Shown: positions 1 through 9,237, numbered from the stretch's first letter. The stretch: DNA of 64,000 bases from Geobacter sp. UBA2189 (GCA_002328035.1 DCVL01000049.1:1-64000); one strand, 5' to 3'. Translations and numbers: made by a program. The notes: a model not told the origin generated them from the sequence alone.

Positions 1-157
1 ACCTAACCGGAACAATATCATAAATATGAACGAAACCATATGAGATGACGGATATGTTGCCAGATTTAGCGGTACCTACAGCGGAAGTACGACGCTGAAC
101 GGTACGCTGACGGTTGGTCAGGACAGTCTGGTGGTGGATGGGTTGATAACAAAATAG
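1..157 (+). pseudogene. 3' remnant of an unidentified secreted or repeat-type protein
   Basis: One frame runs from the window edge to a TAG at 155-157 but is cut by an in-frame TGA at 41-43. The part after the TGA encodes 37 residues rich in Ser, Thr and Gly, including SGTYSGSTTLNGTLTV, and ends in DGLITK. Such beta-rich repetitive tails are common at the C terminus of secreted proteins. The gene would begin left of the window. It may be a decayed 3' end, or an intact gene in another frame further left; I do not recognise a family. Confidence 0.25.
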
Positions 158-193
158 AGGCAGGCTGACCGTAGTTGCGGGGATCTTAAACAA

Positions 194-214
194 GCCGCTC
201 CTGATCGGGGCGGC
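194..214 (-). terminator. Candidate terminator of hflX
   Basis: An 8-bp stem (gccgctcc / ggggcggc, one wobble pair) closes a 5-nt loop just downstream of the hflX stop codon. Read on the minus strand it is followed by a T-rich stretch (TTGTTTAAG) rather than a clean T run, so it is only a moderate intrinsic terminator. Confidence 0.4.
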
Positions 215-225
215 CTGTCTTTATA

Positions 226-1908
226 TTAGGGAGCGTCTGCTTGAGCTTGAAACGAGTCATCTGATTCAGGCCAGAAGCGGCGTTTCAGTTCATCCAGCAG
301 GGGGACAAGGCTTTTGCGATCAACCGCACTGATGCTGATGGCGTTGTGGCGGCGTTTGGCCTGGGCGATTCGCAGAAAGGCGATGGTGTCTTTGCGTTTC
401 AGCCCTTCCAGTTGATCGGTTTTGTTGAAGACCACCAGTTCCGGTTTTTCAGCCAGCCCCAGTTCGGACAGGATGGTGCGAACCTGTGAAATCTGGTCTT
501 CAAAGCGGGGGTTCGAGGCGTCTACCAGATGCAGTAGCAGGTCGGCATCCTGCAGTTCCTCCAAAGTCGCCTTGAAGGCTCCCATCAATGAGACCGGCAG
601 GGAGCGAATAAAACCGACGGTGTCGGTGATAATTACTTCCCGCTCACGGGGAAGACGCAGGCGGCGGCTGGAGGTGTCCAGGGTGGCAAACAGCAAGTTC
701 TCGGTAAAGATCTCACTCTGGGTCAGTCTGTTCAACAGGGTCGATTTACCAGCATTGGTATAGCCGACAATCGAGATGATAGGCACGCCTGAGCGTACCC
801 TGCGTCTGCGGCGCTGTTCACGATCACGGGATAGTTCCAGCAGTTCACGTTCCAGTGCGTTAATCCGGTCACGAATCCTGCGGCGGTCGATCTCCAGCTT
901 GGTTTCACCCGGTCCTCTACCACCAATACCACCCATCAGGCGTGACATCTGGACACCTCGGCCGCTCAGGCGCGGCAGCAGGTATTTTAGTTGAGCCAGC
1001 TCTACCTGTACCTTGCCATCTCTGCTCTTGGCTCGTCCGGCAAAGATATCCAGGATCAACTGGCTACGGTCTATAACCTTCAGTTCTGTCATGGTTGATA
1101 TTGCCCTAACCTGAGCAGGGGTAAGCTCCTGATCAAATATCAACAGGGTGGCGCCCCGCTGCAGGGCACGGATGACAACTTCCTGCAATTTACCTTCCCC
1201 CATCAGGGTTCGCGAGTTTAGCTTGCGTGGCAACTGGATAAAACTGTCCAGCGTCTGGACACCGGCAGTGCGGGCAAGTTCCTGCAATTCAGCCAGTGAA
1301 TCCTCAGCCTCGCGCCGTTCACCGCCTGAAATAACGGAAATAAGTATTGCGCGTTCCTGACCATCCTGTACCGGAGTTTCTACCTGCATCCCCTTGTCAA
1401 GACTGCGCTCCAGCGAGCTGATAAAGTCATTGCCGTACTCTGTCGTATTTTCTAATGGTTGGGGGTGAAGCAGAGTAATACCGCCAGGTTCTGTAGAGAG
1501 ATGAGCCAGATGCACGATACTGCGGCGGCCATCAAAAGGGCAGATTGCGGCGATAAGATCAAGTCTGAGCAGTTTCAGGTCAGTCAGGTCATCTTCGGTC
1601 AGCGGTTCCGATTTCAGGTGAGTGTGGATCAGACGCAGGCCGCGCAGTCGCTTGCGACCCAATGGGTACTCTTTTAGGTCAGGGATCAGGATTCCCTTTT
1701 CAGTCCCTATTAAAATCTGTTCAATTATCCCATGACGGTTCACCAGCAGGCCGACTTGGCGACGCAGATCCAGGGAAAGCTCCAGCAGACGCATGGCCAG
1801 CTCAGCAGGGCAGAGCTCATCAGCCGGAATGCGGCGACGATAGAGTCGTTCTAGAGTCTGAACCTGGCTCTGCTTAAGACCAGCTATGTTGCCGATTATC
1901 TCTTTGAT
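226..1908 (-). CDS. hflX: Ribosome-associated GTPase HflX
   Basis: HflX is a conserved GTPase that binds the 50S subunit and splits stalled or hibernating ribosomes. The protein carries the HflX glycine-rich segment (GGRGPGETKLE) before the G domain, the G1 loop GYTNAGKST, the G3 motif DTVGF and the G4 motif NKTD. From the first ATG (1794) it has 522 residues, but the frame stays open upstream for 38 more codons whose product (beginning KEIIGN and containing YRRRIPADEL) looks like the usual N terminus of delta-proteobacterial HflX. No ATG, GTG or TTG exists there. An AGGAG at 1916-1920 sits 7 nt before an in-frame ATC at 1906-1908, which I take as the start, giving 560 residues. If this is wrong, the protein starts at 1794 and lacks the N-terminal segment. 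Confidence 0.9.
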   Translation of the reverse strand: MKEIIGNIAGLKQSQVQTLERLYRRRIPADELCPAELAMRLLELSLDLRRQVGLLVNRHGIIEQILIGTEKGILIPDLKEYPLGRKRLRGLRLIHTHLKSEPLTEDDLTDLKLLRLDLIAAICPFDGRRSIVHLAHLSTEPGGITLLHPQPLENTTEYGNDFISSLERSLDKGMQVETPVQDGQERAILISVISGGERREAEDSLAELQELARTAGVQTLDSFIQLPRKLNSRTLMGEGKLQEVVIRALQRGATLLIFDQELTPAQVRAISTMTELKVIDRSQLILDIFAGRAKSRDGKVQVELAQLKYLLPRLSGRGVQMSRLMGGIGGRGPGETKLEIDRRRIRDRINALERELLELSRDREQRRRRRVRSGVPIISIVGYTNAGKSTLLNRLTQSEIFTENLLFATLDTSSRRLRLPREREVIITDTVGFIRSLPVSLMGAFKATLEELQDADLLLHLVDASNPRFEDQISQVRTILSELGLAEKPELVVFNKTDQLEGLKRKDTIAFLRIAQAKRRHNAISISAVDRKSLVPLLDELKRRFWPESDDSFQAQADAP

Positions 1909-1920
1909 TTTTTAACTCCT
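1906..1920 (-). promoter_or_regulatory. Shine-Dalgarno AGGAG with ATC start codon of hflX
   Basis: AGGAG (1916-1920), a 7-nt spacer and ATC (1906-1908) are in frame with hflX. The codon two positions upstream is a TAA stop, so no earlier start is possible. ATC is a rare initiation codon of the kind discriminated against by initiation factor 3. Confidence 0.55.
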
Positions 1921-1933
1921 CTCATCACTAAAT

Positions 1934-1948
1934 ATTAGATACTCTAAT
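1934..1948. promoter_or_regulatory. Palindrome ATTAGA-TAC-TCTAAT in the hflX upstream region
   Basis: A perfect 6-bp inverted repeat with a 3-nt centre lies 14 bp upstream of the hflX Shine-Dalgarno. It could be an operator or a small hairpin; there is no other evidence for function. Confidence 0.3.
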
Positions 1949-2008
1949 CTGGCAATAGATTTAATCCAGACAAACACTGTCAGTCAGTCAATTTCAATAA
2001 TTCACAAC

Positions 2009-3094
2009 TCACTTGAATCTAACAAGGTACAAAGCCCTCAGATACTTTTCAACATCATCACTTTCGCCAATGCTAAGGGTTGACTCTACAATAGGTTTAA
2101 TAAAACGTCGTAGAAACCTGCGGCTATCAGCTGTAATTTCTGGATTATCAAATCCTAGCCTGTTAATCGGTGAAGAAGGAGCGAATTTAAATAACGACAC
2201 TGAATCTATAAGCGAAGGGTTTAGTATAAGTTTTGATTTATCAGTTTTTTTTGCTTCTCCATTGCAGTTATATCCCAAGTAACAGATTATGTTAGTATCA
2301 GTCTTTCGGGCTGCGTCAAGCTCTTTCATTCTTTTAATCTCTTCTTCAACATCAGCAACAGCTCCGTCATGCGTAAAAAGAAGAGGACGTAATTCAGTTT
2401 TATCTACCATTTCCATAAATTCCGACATTCTGTAAGTTTTGACATCAGGATTTAAAAACATATCAGCCAACCCTGAATCTGTTTCAGCCTCCCATGCAGA
2501 ATTTATAAAATCACGAAATTTACTTTCAGGTGAGGCCTTTCGTATCATCTTTTTTATAGGGTTTAAATCTGAGATATCAAGTAGTTTTATTGCACGTCTT
2601 ATAGACTCCACTTCCCTGCGTGCATATCGTCCATAGACCATTATCCTTATAATCCCACCTGGCAATAATAATTTCTGGAGTGCCTGTAATGCTGATAAAG
2701 GATTTTCAAGATGATGGATAACACCAAAAGATTCGATCAAGTGATACTTAGTTAATGTCTGACTTAATTCCTGAAAATCACCCAGAAAGTATCTGATATT
2801 GAAACAACGGTGGAGTAAGCAGTGTAGTCTGGATCTCAGGATATTTTTGTTAGAGAGGTCTACGGCATCAACGGTTGATTCTGGATTGGAGACTGAGAAT
2901 GGATATGGTGAAAATGAACCTGAACCAGCCAGTAGTATCCTGCCATCAGATACATTAATTCTTTCTCCATTAAATCTGGCCCATAAAGCCATCAGATTCA
3001 TGGGATATGTATCAGCTCGCTTGATAGATGCCAGTAATGGATAGCAAGGATACGGATGAGCTTCGTAATGTTTTTTAAGCTCGGCTAAGGACAT
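2009..3094 (-). CDS. Class I SAM-dependent methyltransferase, substrate unknown
   Basis: A 361-residue protein. Residues 5-20 hold the EAHPYPCYP segment often seen at the start of this methyltransferase group. A SAM-binding motif I variant follows (ILLAGSGSFSPYP, about residue 53), then an acidic loop (VDAVDLSN) and a motif IV/V block with GVIHHLENPLSALQ and LLPGGIIRIMVYG. The C-terminal third has no recognisable domain. It stands alone between hflX and the nuo terminator, so context gives no substrate. Start is the ATG at 3094. Confidence 0.7.
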   Translation of the reverse strand: MSLAELKKHYEAHPYPCYPLLASIKRADTYPMNLMALWARFNGERINVSDGRILLAGSGSFSPYPFSVSNPESTVDAVDLSNKNILRSRLHCLLHRCFNIRYFLGDFQELSQTLTKYHLIESFGVIHHLENPLSALQALQKLLLPGGIIRIMVYGRYARREVESIRRAIKLLDISDLNPIKKMIRKASPESKFRDFINSAWEAETDSGLADMFLNPDVKTYRMSEFMEMVDKTELRPLLFTHDGAVADVEEEIKRMKELDAARKTDTNIICYLGYNCNGEAKKTDKSKLILNPSLIDSVSLFKFAPSSPINRLGFDNPEITADSRRFLRRFIKPIVESTLSIGESDDVEKYLRALYLVRFK

Positions 3095-3141
3095 CTTAAA
3101 TCCTGTTTATGTTTTAAATATTTATAACAAATATAAACAAA

Positions 3142-3169
3142 AAAGGCGGCTCAATAATGAGCCGCCTTT
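3142..3169 (-). terminator. Intrinsic terminator of the nuo operon
   Basis: A perfect 9-bp GC-rich stem (ggcggctca / tgagccgcc) with an ATAA loop is flanked by A on one side and T on the other. On the minus strand it lies about 20 bp after the nuoN stop and is followed by six T residues. Confidence 0.85.
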
Positions 3170-3191
3170 ATAACATCAAACATTATAACTC

Positions 3192-4658
3192 TTAGAAAAA
3201 TTTGACAGCTTGCTGTGCGTACTGAAGTATCATTGAAGGAATTACACCAGGGATCAGTGTGCCAGCAGCTGAAACTGCGAGAGAAAGGGCAACTGGAGCA
3301 GAAACTGTAACCCAGTCAAACTCTTCTTCAGCAGGCTTGAAGTACATAAATACCATTACTCTGAGGTAGTAATAAACAGAAGCAGCGCTGTTCATAACAC
3401 CTATAATTGCAAGCCAGATGTAGCCTTCCTGAATGGCTCCAGAGAAGAGGTAAAACTTACCTATAAAACCGGCAGTTGGTGGCATTCCAGCTAGTGAAAA
3501 GAGGAAAAGTGACATGGTTACAGCCAAAAGAGGGTGTTTCCTGCCAAGACCAGCAAAATCCATAACCGTCCCGTTAGGCTCACCCTTTTTACCAACAAGG
3601 ATGATAACGGCAAATGCACCGATATTCATAAACGCATATGAAAGCATATAAAACAAAATACCTGACGTGCCAGTTGAATTCGCAGCAGTTAAACCTACCA
3701 GGGCATAACCAGCGTGTGCAATGGATGAATAAGCAAGCATTCTTTTAATATTGTCCTGACGAAGAGCCGTAAAGTTACCTATCGTCATAGTAAGTACGGC
3801 AAGAATCCAAAGAAGATCAGACCACTCTGGCTTAAGTGCGGGGAACGCGACCAAAAGAAGTCGTAAAAGTGCGGCAAAACCAGCAGCCTTAGGCCCTGCC
3901 GACATAAACGCAGTCATTGGTGTTGGTGCACCCTCATATACGTCAGGGGTCCACATATGGAACGGAGCTGCTGCAATCTTAAACAAGAAGCCAACCAGCA
4001 ATAAAAACATACCAATTAATAGCATTGTATTACCGGCAGCGGACGGCATCCCAGAGACAATCTCGGCAATCTTGGCTACTCGAGTTGTACCTGTAACGCC
4101 ATAAACAAGTGCCATTCCATATAGAAGGAAGCCAGTTGAAAATGCACCAAGCAGGAAATACTTCATGCCTGCTTCATTAGATTTAACATTTGCTCTGTTA
4201 AATCCAGCTAATACATAAAGTGATATAGACATCAATTCAAGACCCAGAAAAAGGGTCATTAAATCAGTGCCAGAAGCCATCAACATCATACCTACGGTCG
4301 TAAACAGTATTATTGGGTAAAGCTCACCGTAGTTACATTCTTCACGCTCAACATACTGATCACTGATAAGAACGGCCAAACCAGCAGCAACCAGAAAAAT
4401 TATCTTGAAGAACATTGCAAAATTGTCTTGTACTACAGAACCATTAAAACTGGTTATATTGCTACCCCAACCAGTTACTGTCGTAAAGCCGGCCAGAACT
4501 ATACCAATAAGGCTAAGCCAAACTAGGTAGGTCTTCGACTTGGAGGGAATGAATACGTTAACCAGCAAAAGTGCCATGCCAAGAACAGAAAGTATTATTT
4601 CTGGCATAATGACATTCAGGTTAATCGTCTGAAAAAGTTGAGCTACATTGATATCCAT
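3192..4658 (-). CDS. nuoN: NADH-quinone oxidoreductase subunit N
   Basis: Membrane antiporter-like subunit of complex I, in the proton-pumping arm next to NuoM. The sequence is a polytopic membrane protein of 488 residues with the proton-antiporter family core, including the broken-helix segment TPMTAFMSAGPKAAGFAALLR and the downstream RMLAYSSIAHAGY motif. A TTG at 4667 is in frame, but GGAGG is only 1 nt from it and 10 nt from the ATG at 4658, so the ATG is preferred. It is the last gene of the operon, 35 bp after nuoM, and is followed by a strong terminator. Confidence 0.95.
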   Translation of the reverse strand: MDINVAQLFQTINLNVIMPEIILSVLGMALLLVNVFIPSKSKTYLVWLSLIGIVLAGFTTVTGWGSNITSFNGSVVQDNFAMFFKIIFLVAAGLAVLISDQYVEREECNYGELYPIILFTTVGMMLMASGTDLMTLFLGLELMSISLYVLAGFNRANVKSNEAGMKYFLLGAFSTGFLLYGMALVYGVTGTTRVAKIAEIVSGMPSAAGNTMLLIGMFLLLVGFLFKIAAAPFHMWTPDVYEGAPTPMTAFMSAGPKAAGFAALLRLLLVAFPALKPEWSDLLWILAVLTMTIGNFTALRQDNIKRMLAYSSIAHAGYALVGLTAANSTGTSGILFYMLSYAFMNIGAFAVIILVGKKGEPNGTVMDFAGLGRKHPLLAVTMSLFLFSLAGMPPTAGFIGKFYLFSGAIQEGYIWLAIIGVMNSAASVYYYLRVMVFMYFKPAEEEFDWVTVSAPVALSLAVSAAGTLIPGVIPSMILQYAQQAVKFF

Positions 4659-4693
4659 TTTTAACAATCCTCCACGGGCGTTAACTCGTTCTA

Positions 4694-6295
4694 CTAGTGG
4701 CTAGCCGGAGCAGCGACAGGTTGTGATGCATGCGGATTTACAGATTGAGTCGGAACAGCATGGGGTGCTGTATCCTCAACAGTTGGTACAGCTGCCTTAG
4801 CAGTTTTTACAGGTTCAATGCGTGTATGAGCAACAATCTTGTTAATCGCAGGTGTCATCTTCTTGATAAAGGGGTTAGGATAAACACCCAAGAAAAAAAC
4901 CATTATTAATAGTGGTATCATTAAACCGATTTCACGTGCATTTAGATCTAACAGCTTCTGATTCTTTGGATTATCAAGTTCACCAAACATAACTCTCTGG
5001 AACATCCAGAGCATATAGACTGCAGCAAAGATAACACCACTCGATGCAACAATAGTCCACCATCTCAGACTGCTTTCAAAGCCACCAACAAGAATCAGGA
5101 ATTCACCAACGAAGCCGTTTGTTCCAGGAAGAGCTACCGATGAAAGGGTAACAATCATAAAAATGGTTGCAAAGATCGGCATCTGCTTGGAAAGACCACC
5201 AAAATCAGTAATCAGACGTGTATGACGACGCTCATAGATAAATCCAACTATAAGGAATAGTGCGCCGGTAGAAATACCGTGATTCAGATTCTGAAGAAGT
5301 GCGCCTGTGACACCCTGCTCATTCATTGCAAACAGGCCAAGCATAACAAATCCCAAGTGAGCAACAGATGAATATGCCACAAGTTTTTTAACATCTTCCT
5401 GAACCATAGCAACCAGCGCGGCATAAATAATTCCGATTACAGCAAGCGTAGCTATAAAAGGTGTAAACTGATGTGATGCTTCAGGAAAGAGTGGCATTGC
5501 AAATCGAATATAACCGTAAGTACCCATCTTCAGCATGATAGCGGCAAGTATAACTGAACCTGCGGTCGGTGCCTCAGTATGAGCATCTGGCAACCATGTA
5601 TGGAGCGGGAACATCGGAACCTTGATAGCGAACGCAAGAGCAAAAGCCGCAAATAGCCATGTTTGAGTTGACGGATCAACCTTCAAATCAAAGAAATGTA
5701 CCAGACTGAAGTCTGTAATGCCCGCCTTGGTTCCCAGAAAGTAGAGATAGATCAGCGCCACAAGCATCAACATAGAACCAAACATTGTGTATATAAAGAA
5801 CTTGACTGCTGCATAAAGACGGTTCTTGCCACCCCAGATACCGATCATAAAATACATCGGAATCAACATTACTTCCCAGAAGATATAGAAAAGGAAGAGA
5901 TCAAGGGAAATAAATGCTCCAAGAAGCCCGGTTTCTAGCAGAAGCATGCAGATCATGTACTCTTTTACATGCTCTTCTACTGCTGTCCATGTAGAAAGGA
6001 CAGATATTGGCATTATAAATGTTGTAAGCACAACCAGCCAAAGACTTATTCCGTCAATACCAATATTGTACCGCATTGCAAATGGTCCGGCGGCAATCCA
6101 AGGCACGTTTTCGACAAACTGAAATTCAGCGTTTGTCTGAAATCCGGTTATAAGCGGTAGTGATACAGCAAAGGACGCCAGTGTCGTTGCAAGTGCGACA
6201 CTACGCAGAACCCCTTTACTCTCCTTGGGGATGAAGAGCAGCAGGAGCACCCCCAAAATGGGCAGGAAGGTCATTACGCTCAGAATGTTACTCAT
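4694..6295 (-). CDS. nuoM: NADH-quinone oxidoreductase subunit M
   Basis: Antiporter-like proton-pumping subunit of the complex I membrane arm, 533 residues. It shows the conserved Glu-containing segment IFWEVMLIPMYFMIG, the helix region KVPMFPLHTWLPDAHTEAPT and KLVAYSSVAHLGFV. The last 45 residues are a hydrophilic tail rich in Ala, Pro, Val and His that goes beyond the membrane core and is likely disordered. The start at 6295 has AAAGGAG 8 nt upstream. It sits between nuoL and nuoN. Confidence 0.97.
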   Translation of the reverse strand: MSNILSVMTFLPILGVLLLLFIPKESKGVLRSVALATTLASFAVSLPLITGFQTNAEFQFVENVPWIAAGPFAMRYNIGIDGISLWLVVLTTFIMPISVLSTWTAVEEHVKEYMICMLLLETGLLGAFISLDLFLFYIFWEVMLIPMYFMIGIWGGKNRLYAAVKFFIYTMFGSMLMLVALIYLYFLGTKAGITDFSLVHFFDLKVDPSTQTWLFAAFALAFAIKVPMFPLHTWLPDAHTEAPTAGSVILAAIMLKMGTYGYIRFAMPLFPEASHQFTPFIATLAVIGIIYAALVAMVQEDVKKLVAYSSVAHLGFVMLGLFAMNEQGVTGALLQNLNHGISTGALFLIVGFIYERRHTRLITDFGGLSKQMPIFATIFMIVTLSSVALPGTNGFVGEFLILVGGFESSLRWWTIVASSGVIFAAVYMLWMFQRVMFGELDNPKNQKLLDLNAREIGLMIPLLIMVFFLGVYPNPFIKKMTPAINKIVAHTRIEPVKTAKAAVPTVEDTAPHAVPTQSVNPHASQPVAAPASH

Positions 6296-6332
6296 CGAAT
6301 CTGCTCCTTTAATACAAAATACTGTCGTTTAG

Positions 6333-8336
6333 TTACTTAAACAGGTAATAGCCGACAATTACAACCACACCAAAAGCCATAGTCCATGCATAGTTGTAAA
6401 TCTGACCTGTTTGAAAGTAGCGAATCACGCCACCAAAAGCCATTACAACGGTCGCAACACCATTAACTATGCCATCAACTACCAATACATCGAATCCCTT
6501 CCAGAGAAGACGACCCAGAGCTTTACAGGGATTGACAAAAACAAAGTCATAAATTTCATCAACATACCACTTGTTGTATACAGCTCTATGCAATACGGGA
6601 AAAGCACTGGTAAATTTCTTGGGTATATCCGGATTAACCATGTAAAGCATATAAGCAACTGATATACCAACAACTGCAATAACGACTGAAGTACCCATCA
6701 AACCCCACTCTAAAGCATGGCTGTGATGAGCATGATGCGTATGAGCATGCATATAGGCTTCTGCATTTGCAAACACGGGTGAGAGGAAATGCTCCAAATA
6801 ATTTGGTATACCACCAAAGAGATCACCAATCAGCTTGGGAACTCCGAAGTAACCACCAACAGCGGCAAAGAAAGCAAGTATGAGTAATGGAACCACGATA
6901 ACCATCGGTGATTCGTGTAAATGTTTTTCAGCGCCGGCTTTAATACGGCAAGTGCCGTGGAATGTCATAAAGACAAGCCTGAACATATAGAATGCCGTCA
7001 GGAGAGCAGCACATGCACCAAAAGCCCAAAGGACAGTATTCATGCTGCCATGCAATGGATTGGCAAAAGCTTGCCATAAAATCTCATCTTTTGAGAAGAA
7101 TCCGGAGAAGCCAGGTATACCAGCAATAGCTATAGTTGCAGTCAGAAATGTCAGATATGTAAGAGGCATGAATTTTTTCAATCCACCCATATTCCGCATA
7201 TCCTGCGCATCGTCATGTGAGTGGACATGGTGCAATGCATGGTGCATTGAGTGAATTACAGCACCGGATCCAAGGAACAGACATGCTTTAAAGAATGCAT
7301 GAGTCATTAGATGGAAAATACCAGCGGTAAATGCACCTACACCCATTGCAAGAAACATATAGCCCAGCTGTGATACCGTTGAATAGGCAAGAACCCGCTT
7401 AATATCGTTCTGTGCCGTACCTATAGTTGCCGCAAAAAGTGCTGTACATGCACCAACAACGGCAACAGTAAGCATTGTTTCAGGAGAACGGATAAACAAG
7501 AAGCTCATCCGACCAATCATATAAACACCAGCAGTAACCATTGTAGCAGCATGAATAAGAGCTGAAACTGGTGTCGGACCTTCCATTGCATCAGGAAGCC
7601 ATGTATACAGCGGTATCTGCGCAGATTTACCAGTTGCACCCAGGAAGAAACAGAGTGTTATTATCGTTACTATACCACCAGTAGGAAACAGATCTGCATT
7701 TTTTGCAAGCTCAGTAAACTGGATTGTCCATACATCGTGTGTTTGCCCGAGCCACCAGAACAAGGTAAATGTTCCCAAAAGAAAGCCAAAGTCCCCTACT
7801 CTGTTCATTACAAAGGCTTTTTTACCAGCATCTGAAGCTGATTTTTTGTGGAAGTAATAACCGATAAGAAGGTAAGAACAAAGTCCAACACCTTCCCAGC
7901 CTACAAACATCAGCAAGAGGTTATTACCTGAGACCAGAAGCAGCATTGAAAATACAAATAGATTTAAATATGCAAAGAAACGGTAAAAACCTTCTTCCCC
8001 ATGCATATATCCAATTGAATAAATATGTATTACTGTACTTATGCCAGTTACCACCAGCATCATCAGGCAAGACAAAGGATCAATCAGGAAAGCAATATCA
8101 GCGTTAAAGTTACCAGCTGATATCCATGAAAAGATCTTGACGTTAACTGAACGCTCATTAGCAGGTAGTCCGATCAGATTCATAAAGATCATTACTGCTG
8201 TAATAAAAGAGGCAAACACAGCAACTGACCCGATCGTACCGATGATCGTCTCGTTCTTAATCTTCTTCCCCAGGAGACCGTTGATTAAAAAACCAATCAG
8301 GGGAAACAGTGGTATAAGCCACACATTGTCGAACAT
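6333..8336 (-). CDS. nuoL: NADH-quinone oxidoreductase subunit L
   Basis: The largest membrane subunit of complex I (667 residues), with antiporter core and lateral helix. Recognisable features are GWEGVGLCSYLLIG, IPLYTWLPDAMEGPTPVSALIHAATMVTAG and VLAYSTVSQLGYM. Two His-rich stretches stand out: residues 362-374 (HSMHHALHHVHSH), just before the QDMRNMGGL loop, and residues 530-540 (HAHTHHAHHSH) in the hydrophilic segment before the C-terminal helices. The start is well supported by AAAGGAG upstream of the ATG. Confidence 0.97.
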   Translation of the reverse strand: MFDNVWLIPLFPLIGFLINGLLGKKIKNETIIGTIGSVAVFASFITAVMIFMNLIGLPANERSVNVKIFSWISAGNFNADIAFLIDPLSCLMMLVVTGISTVIHIYSIGYMHGEEGFYRFFAYLNLFVFSMLLLVSGNNLLLMFVGWEGVGLCSYLLIGYYFHKKSASDAGKKAFVMNRVGDFGFLLGTFTLFWWLGQTHDVWTIQFTELAKNADLFPTGGIVTIITLCFFLGATGKSAQIPLYTWLPDAMEGPTPVSALIHAATMVTAGVYMIGRMSFLFIRSPETMLTVAVVGACTALFAATIGTAQNDIKRVLAYSTVSQLGYMFLAMGVGAFTAGIFHLMTHAFFKACLFLGSGAVIHSMHHALHHVHSHDDAQDMRNMGGLKKFMPLTYLTFLTATIAIAGIPGFSGFFSKDEILWQAFANPLHGSMNTVLWAFGACAALLTAFYMFRLVFMTFHGTCRIKAGAEKHLHESPMVIVVPLLILAFFAAVGGYFGVPKLIGDLFGGIPNYLEHFLSPVFANAEAYMHAHTHHAHHSHALEWGLMGTSVVIAVVGISVAYMLYMVNPDIPKKFTSAFPVLHRAVYNKWYVDEIYDFVFVNPCKALGRLLWKGFDVLVVDGIVNGVATVVMAFGGVIRYFQTGQIYNYAWTMAFGVVVIVGYYLFK

Positions 8337-8395
8337 TGAGCTACTCCTTTATCTCGTCTTTACAGGTTCAAATGCAATCAAGACCGGTTAAACAA

Positions 8396-8698
8396 TTACC
8401 ATTTCATGATATTTGCGTCATCAATATCAATTGATTCACGATTATTAAAGAATGCAATAAACATAGCCAGGCCTACAGCAGCCTCAGCGGCGGCGACAGT
8501 CATAATAAAGAAAACAAATATCTGGCCGTCAAGGTTTCCTAGATGTCTAGAGAAGGCAACAAAAGTGAGGTTTACAGCATTAAGCATTAATTCAATGCAC
8601 ATAAATACAACAATTGCATTTTTACGAGTTAAGACCCCGATTGTGCCTATAGAAAAAAGTACGGCACTTAGAATTAAATAGCTGTTAAGATTATCCAT
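8396..8698 (-). CDS. nuoK: NADH-quinone oxidoreductase subunit K
   Basis: Small three-helix membrane subunit of complex I (100 residues, the usual family length). It contains the conserved intramembrane Glu segment VFMCIELMLNAVNL and AAAEAAVGLAMFI. The frame extends upstream to 8734, but that extension overlaps nuoJ and lacks a ribosome binding site. AGAGGTG lies 8 nt before the ATG at 8698, and the protein then begins MDNLNSYL as expected. It is 13 bp downstream of nuoJ. Confidence 0.95.
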   Translation of the reverse strand: MDNLNSYLILSAVLFSIGTIGVLTRKNAIVVFMCIELMLNAVNLTFVAFSRHLGNLDGQIFVFFIMTVAAAEAAVGLAMFIAFFNNRESIDIDDANIMKW

Positions 8699-8711
8699 GT
8701 TATAAGCACCT

Positions 8712-9224
8712 CTAAGAGAGTTTTCTCTTTGCAAGAATTACAGCGCCAACAATAGCAACTAGCAAGAGTATTGATGTAACTTCAAAAGGTAACAGGAAGT
8801 CAGTAAACATCACCTTACCAATCAGCTCTGTATGACCTTGACTATTAATCAGTTCGTTTGTGATATCCCCAACTGGCTGGGATACCTTGCCACGTGTAAG
8901 AACAAGTCCAGTCATCATTAAAACTATTATTCCGATAACGCTGCCAAGAGCAAGCTGATGTGAATGTTTCTTGTTCTCATCAACTCTGATATTCAGAAGC
9001 ATTATGGTAAAGATAACTAGAACCATAATCGCACCTGCATAAACGATAATCTGTATGGCAGCCATGAAAGGAGCGTTAAGCATTGCATAGAATGTCGCCA
9101 GGCAGAAAAAAGTAAGCACCAAAGCAAGTGCGCTGTTAATCGGGTTTTTGCAAGTCACAACCAGTAGAGCCGATACAACAGCCACTATAGCGACGAGGGC
9201 AAAGAAGACAGATGAGATGTCCAT
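8712..9224 (-). CDS. nuoJ: NADH-quinone oxidoreductase subunit J
   Basis: Membrane subunit of complex I (170 residues) with five predicted helices. The conserved third-helix segment IQIIVYAGAIMVLVIFTIMLL, which contains the pi-bulge region in known structures, is present, and the protein ends in the typical AIVGAVILAKRKL. A good AAAGGAG precedes the ATG. It is 13 bp after nuoI in the operon. Confidence 0.96.
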   Translation of the reverse strand: MDISSVFFALVAIVAVVSALLVVTCKNPINSALALVLTFFCLATFYAMLNAPFMAAIQIIVYAGAIMVLVIFTIMLLNIRVDENKKHSHQLALGSVIGIIVLMMTGLVLTRGKVSQPVGDITNELINSQGHTELIGKVMFTDFLLPFEVTSILLLVAIVGAVILAKRKLS

Positions 9225-9237
9225 GTACAGCGCTCCT

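Noticed and set aside
8699..8734. Upstream extension of nuoK
   Set aside because: It overlaps nuoJ, lacks a Shine-Dalgarno and is absent from the normal 100-residue NuoK.
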